Source: Methanobacteriota archaeon (GTDB lineage: Archaea; Halobacteriota; Methanomicrobia; Methanomicrobiales; Methanoculleaceae). From it: a DNA stretch of 7,969 nucleotides. Where the stretch lies: assembly GCA_023457135.1 (NCBI GenBank), contig JAEWMO010000007.1:1-7969 (forward strand), written 5' to 3'. A program made the position numbers and the translations under genes. A model generated the notes under the pieces. The model saw nothing but the letters and a program-made list of their open reading frames with translations, ran no database searches and was not told the origin of the DNA. Below, one piece after another: positions 6,041 through 7,969 of this stretch (within the stretch, counting starts at the first letter, position 1; every line of letters starts with the position of its first letter).

Positions 6041-6576
6041 AGCGGTACCTCCGCAAGGTCCTCGTAGATGGGCCCCCGGGGAGTCAGCGTGCTCTTCTTG
6101 AGGCGGATCATCTCCACCCGGCACCGGCCGAGCGGTTCGCGGGGCAGGCATTCGACCTCCCGGCACTGCGAGGGATGGAACTCTTTCACCCGTGCAAGGG
6201 TTACGTGGGGACGGAAGGGACGGGTCTCCCGGGCAAAGCCGAACGGTAGAAGGAGATCGTCCACCTGCCGGGCAAGGGCGGCACTCTCCCCGCCGTCCGC
6301 GACGTCGCACCAGATCACCCGCGGCCTCCGTGGGGGGTTGCAGACCGGATGTCCGACCGTCAGGTCGAAGGGAGCGGCACGGACCGAACGGAGCGCCTCA
6401 ATGATCGGTTCAATCTGCGCGGGATCGACTTCCCCGAGAAACTTCAGCGTTATGTGGAGGTTCGCGGGGTCGACGATGGCGAGCCGGCCGCCGGCCTGTG
6501 CCAGGCAGGCCTGGGACTCGCGGGCCTTCCCGCGGATATCCCCGGAGAGGTCGATTGCAACAAACGTCCTGACCAT
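6037..6576 (-). CDS. thpR: RNA 2',3'-cyclic phosphodiesterase / 2'-5' RNA ligase family (ThpR, LigT)
   Basis: A 179-residue soluble protein of the 2H phosphoesterase superfamily, which opens RNA 2',3'-cyclic phosphates; some members also join RNA halves through a 2'-5' bond. The two catalytic HxTx motifs are present: HITL at 41-44 and HVTL at 124-127, in two related halves. The N-terminus RTFVAIDL and the FRPHVTLAR context around the second motif are typical, and the length is normal. The ATG at 6576 lacks a ribosome site, and a weak TATA-like element sits about 29 bases upstream, so the mRNA may be leaderless. The gene overlaps cca by four bases, so the two proteins are co-expressed; both act on RNA ends, with tRNA the likely shared substrate. 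The physiological substrate in archaea is not settled. Confidence 0.93.
   Translation of the reverse strand: MVRTFVAIDLSGDIRGKARESQACLAQAGGRLAIVDPANLHITLKFLGEVDPAQIEPIIEALRSVRAAPFDLTVGHPVCNPPRRPRVIWCDVADGGESAALARQVDDLLLPFGFARETRPFRPHVTLARVKEFHPSQCREVECLPREPLGRCRVEMIRLKKSTLTPRGPIYEDLAEVPL
6047..6052 (-). promoter_or_regulatory. Ribosome binding site that fixes the TTG start of cca
   Basis: The minus strand carries GGAGGT, six bases before TTG 6040, inside the 3' end of thpR. It decides the start against the long upstream open frame and supports reinitiation or coupled translation at the TTGA overlap. Confidence 0.75.
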
Positions 6577-6601
6577 GTTACCGTACTATCGTGCCTCACC
6601 C

Positions 6602-6608
6602 TACAAAA
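6602..6608 (-). promoter_or_regulatory. Weak TATA-like element for thpR-cca
   Basis: The minus strand reads TTTTGTA, centred about 29 bases before ATG 6576. It is a poor TATA match, but its distance fits a leaderless start and no better element lies nearby. Confidence 0.3.
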
Positions 6609-6756
6609 TGGTGATTGTCCGGCAGAGGCGCATCCGGCAGAACAAGGCGATCGGGCGGCCCAGGATAGGATCCGGGTGAATTTACGGCCGCGATCCGCCA
6701 CAGCGTGCCGGGTGCGCGCCAGGCGGCAGATGGTATCCAGCAGGAATTAGATTGGA

Positions 6757-6762
6757 TTATAT
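6757..6762 (+). promoter_or_regulatory. TATA box for the redoxin-nrdD operon
   Basis: GATTATATG contains TTATAT at 6757-6762. Transcription would start near 6785, about 25 bases before the proposed ATT start at 6810 and just before the G-rich ribosome-site-like run (6798-6802). The box overlaps ATG 6761, so that ATG would not be in this transcript. Confidence 0.5.
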
Positions 6763-6809
6763 GACCGCAGAACGAAAACATTACGACCGAAAATCCCGGG
6801 GGTTTTAAC

Positions 6810-7079
6810 ATTTCAGATACAGCGCAATTCATCGTCTATACACTTGAGTTCTGCCCGAACTGTGAGATTCTCAAGAATTTCCTGGCCTCCAGGGGGGCTT
6901 CCTTCGTCGAGTGCGACATGGCATCCGCCGAGGCGCTGACGGAACTGCGCATAAACGGCGTATTCGTCCAGGAAGCGCCGGTGCTGCAGAAGGAGGACGC
7001 CTTTTACACGTCCGCGGACCTCTTTACCGGCGGTGCGCTCCGGGAAGACCTTGTGGCCGGCCTGATCGCGGAGGCATGA
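6810..7079 (+). CDS. NrdH/glutaredoxin-like redoxin with a non-canonical start
   Basis: A small dithiol redoxin of about 89 residues, read from an ATT at 6810. It has a beta-strand start QFIVYTLEF, the redox-active CPNC (residues 15-18), helix EILKNFLASRG, and the cis-proline region QEAPVL (P57), followed by a typical C-terminal helix. The cysteine pair and cis-proline are those of thioredoxin-fold dithiol proteins. The frame opens after the TGA at 6762-6764 and contains no ATG, GTG or TTG before the CPNC motif; the first ATG (6918) would remove the active site. ATT 6810 is chosen because GGGGG (6798-6802) precedes it by seven bases and the fold would begin normally. Alternatively, a one-base error or frameshift in the GGGGGTTTT run joins it to ATG 6761. 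Its stop overlaps the nrdD ATG. The likely job is to reduce the anaerobic ribonucleotide reductase, as an NrdH-type redoxin does in Methanosarcina barkeri. Confidence 0.75.
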   Translation: MSDTAQFIVYTLEFCPNCEILKNFLASRGASFVECDMASAEALTELRINGVFVQEAPVLQKEDAFYTSADLFTGGALREDLVAGLIAEA

Positions 7080-7969
7080 GGTTGGCACGCAAGTCGACGC
7101 AGACGACCATATTCGGGGAGTTTGTCCCCACGTTTCCCAAGGTCCGGACATCGCGGGGCTACCTCCTCAACTGGGACAGGAACCGGATCATCCGGCAGAT
7201 CATTGAAGAGACCCGGCTCGTAGGAGTCTTCTACGGCTACGAGGGGGCGGACGAGGAGACGGCACAGGAGATCGCCCGGAGGGTCGAGAAGAAGATCCAG
7301 ATGCTCGGCCTCCAGTCGCTCTCCGGCCCCCTGATCCGCGAGATCGTCAATATGACGCTCCTTGAGCGCGGCCTGATCCCCTACCGCAACGTCTGCACCC
7401 GTGTAGGTACCCCGGTCTTCGACGCGCACCTCATCGATGTCGGTCGGGGCTTTGAGGCTCACGACAACGCGAACCTCCAGGAGAACGCCGAAACGTCGCA
7501 CAAGAAGAAGGCGGACAAGATCAGCAAGGAGCAGTACCTCCTGCAGCTCCCGCCCGACCTTGCGGACCATCACCTCCGCGGCGATCTCCACATCCATGAC
7601 CTGGAATACTTTGGTACGCGCCCGTTTTGTCAGGATTGGGATCTGCGTTACTTCTTCTACTACGGCCTGATGCCGGACGGCAACGGGACGAAGGCCTCGG
7701 TCGCCGGCCCGGCCAAGAGGGCCGAGGTGGCGGTCCTCCACGCGGTCAAGGCGCTCGGCTCCGCGCAGACGAACTTCGCCGGCGGCCAGGGCTACTACAA
7801 CTTCCTGACGTTCATGGCGCCATTCTTTGAGGGGATGGACTACGAGGAGATCAAGCAGCTGATGCAGATGTTCGTCTACGAGATGACCCAGATGATGGTC
7901 GCCCGGGGCGGCCAGGTGGTCTTCTCGTCGGTCCAGCTCTCCCCCGGCGTCCCCACCCTCTGGCAGGAC
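7076..7969 (+). CDS. nrdD: Anaerobic (class III) ribonucleoside-triphosphate reductase, 5' part
   Basis: Makes deoxyribonucleotides from ribonucleotides using an oxygen-sensitive glycyl radical. Only the first 298 codons lie in the window and the frame is open at the edge. An N-terminal ATP-cone-like regulatory domain (about residues 22-105) is followed by a catalytic segment with HDNANLQENAE (129-139), GDLHIHDLEYFGTRPFC (169-185) and QTNFAGGQGYYNFLTF (231-246), all characteristic of NrdD. The glycyl radical site and C-terminal zinc cysteines would lie beyond the window. ATG 7076 overlaps the redoxin stop (ATGA). However, GGAGG (7070-7074) is only one base from this ATG and seven bases from in-frame TTG 7082, so the TTG (product starting M-A-R-K-S-T) may be the true start. 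Pairing with a redoxin suggests a thiol-dependent rather than formate-dependent enzyme. Whether an activase gene (nrdG) follows cannot be seen. Confidence 0.93.
   Translation, partial: MRLARKSTQTTIFGEFVPTFPKVRTSRGYLLNWDRNRIIRQIIEETRLVGVFYGYEGADEETAQEIARRVEKKIQMLGLQSLSGPLIREIVNMTLLERGLIPYRNVCTRVGTPVFDAHLIDVGRGFEAHDNANLQENAETSHKKKADKISKEQYLLQLPPDLADHHLRGDLHIHDLEYFGTRPFCQDWDLRYFFYYGLMPDGNGTKASVAGPAKRAEVAVLHAVKALGSAQTNFAGGQGYYNFLTFMAPFFEGMDYEEIKQLMQMFVYEMTQMMVARGGQVVFSSVQLSPGVPTLWQD

Noticed and set aside
4991..6067. 358-codon plus-strand frame opposite cca
   Set aside because: It is the antisense shadow of cca, with charged repetitive composition and no motif.
6041..6310. 90-residue N-terminal extension of the cca reading frame
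   Set aside because: It overlaps thpR in another frame, is Pro/Arg/Gly-rich without conserved motifs, and a strong ribosome site marks TTG 6040 as the start.
6618..6641. Direct repeat TCCGGCAGA (6618-6626 and 6633-6641)
   Set aside because: There are only two 9-base copies 15 bases apart, in GC-rich spacer DNA, with no clear link to a promoter; this could be chance.
7004..7741. 245-codon open frame on the minus strand opposite nrdD
   Set aside because: It is antisense to a clearly conserved reductase and has no recognisable domain; long antisense frames are common in high-GC DNA.

Overview
The window looks like chromosomal DNA from a high-GC methanogenic archaeon, most likely a member of Methanomicrobiales close to Methanoculleus. 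The reasons are an F420-dependent flavin/iron-sulfur subunit of the FrhB/FdhB/FpoF family, an archaeal class I CCA-adding enzyme, a methanogen-style anaerobic ribonucleotide reductase beside a small redoxin, archaeal TATA boxes (two of them 26-28 bases before a start codon, as in leaderless mRNAs), and U-rich gene ends. The genus is inferred from sequence character; no search was run.

Layout. 3-1022 (+): F420 hydrogenase/dehydrogenase beta-family protein with two N-terminal 4Fe-4S motifs, ending in a T8 tract. 1129-1527 (-): four-helix membrane protein of unknown function, probably leaderless. 1528-1882: a 355-base divergent spacer with a perfect palindrome, a strong TATA box and potential RNA hairpins ahead of 1883-3223 (+), a membrane-anchored PAS sensor histidine kinase with no response regulator nearby. 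3224-3455: a spacer with an intrinsic-terminator-like hairpin, an 18-base inverted repeat and a TATA box. 3456-4607 (+): a divergent ClC-family chloride channel/transporter. 4667-6576 (-): a two-gene operon, thpR then cca, overlapping by 4 bases (TTGA). 6577-6809: divergent spacer. 6810-7079 (+): NrdH/glutaredoxin-like redoxin with no ATG, GTG or TTG start. 7076 to window end (+): 5' part of nrdD, overlapping the redoxin gene.

How the genes fit together. The redoxin and NrdD probably form one unit, with the redoxin re-reducing the anaerobic ribonucleotide reductase. ThpR and Cca both act on RNA ends and are translationally coupled. The F420 protein, the 4-TM protein, the kinase and the ClC protein look like independent transcription units. 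No mobile element, CRISPR array, rRNA or tRNA gene was seen. The most interesting points are the redoxin's missing canonical start, the structured leader of the kinase, the palindromes next to promoters, and the altered selectivity-filter positions of the ClC protein. Nothing here is a clear new multi-gene system.
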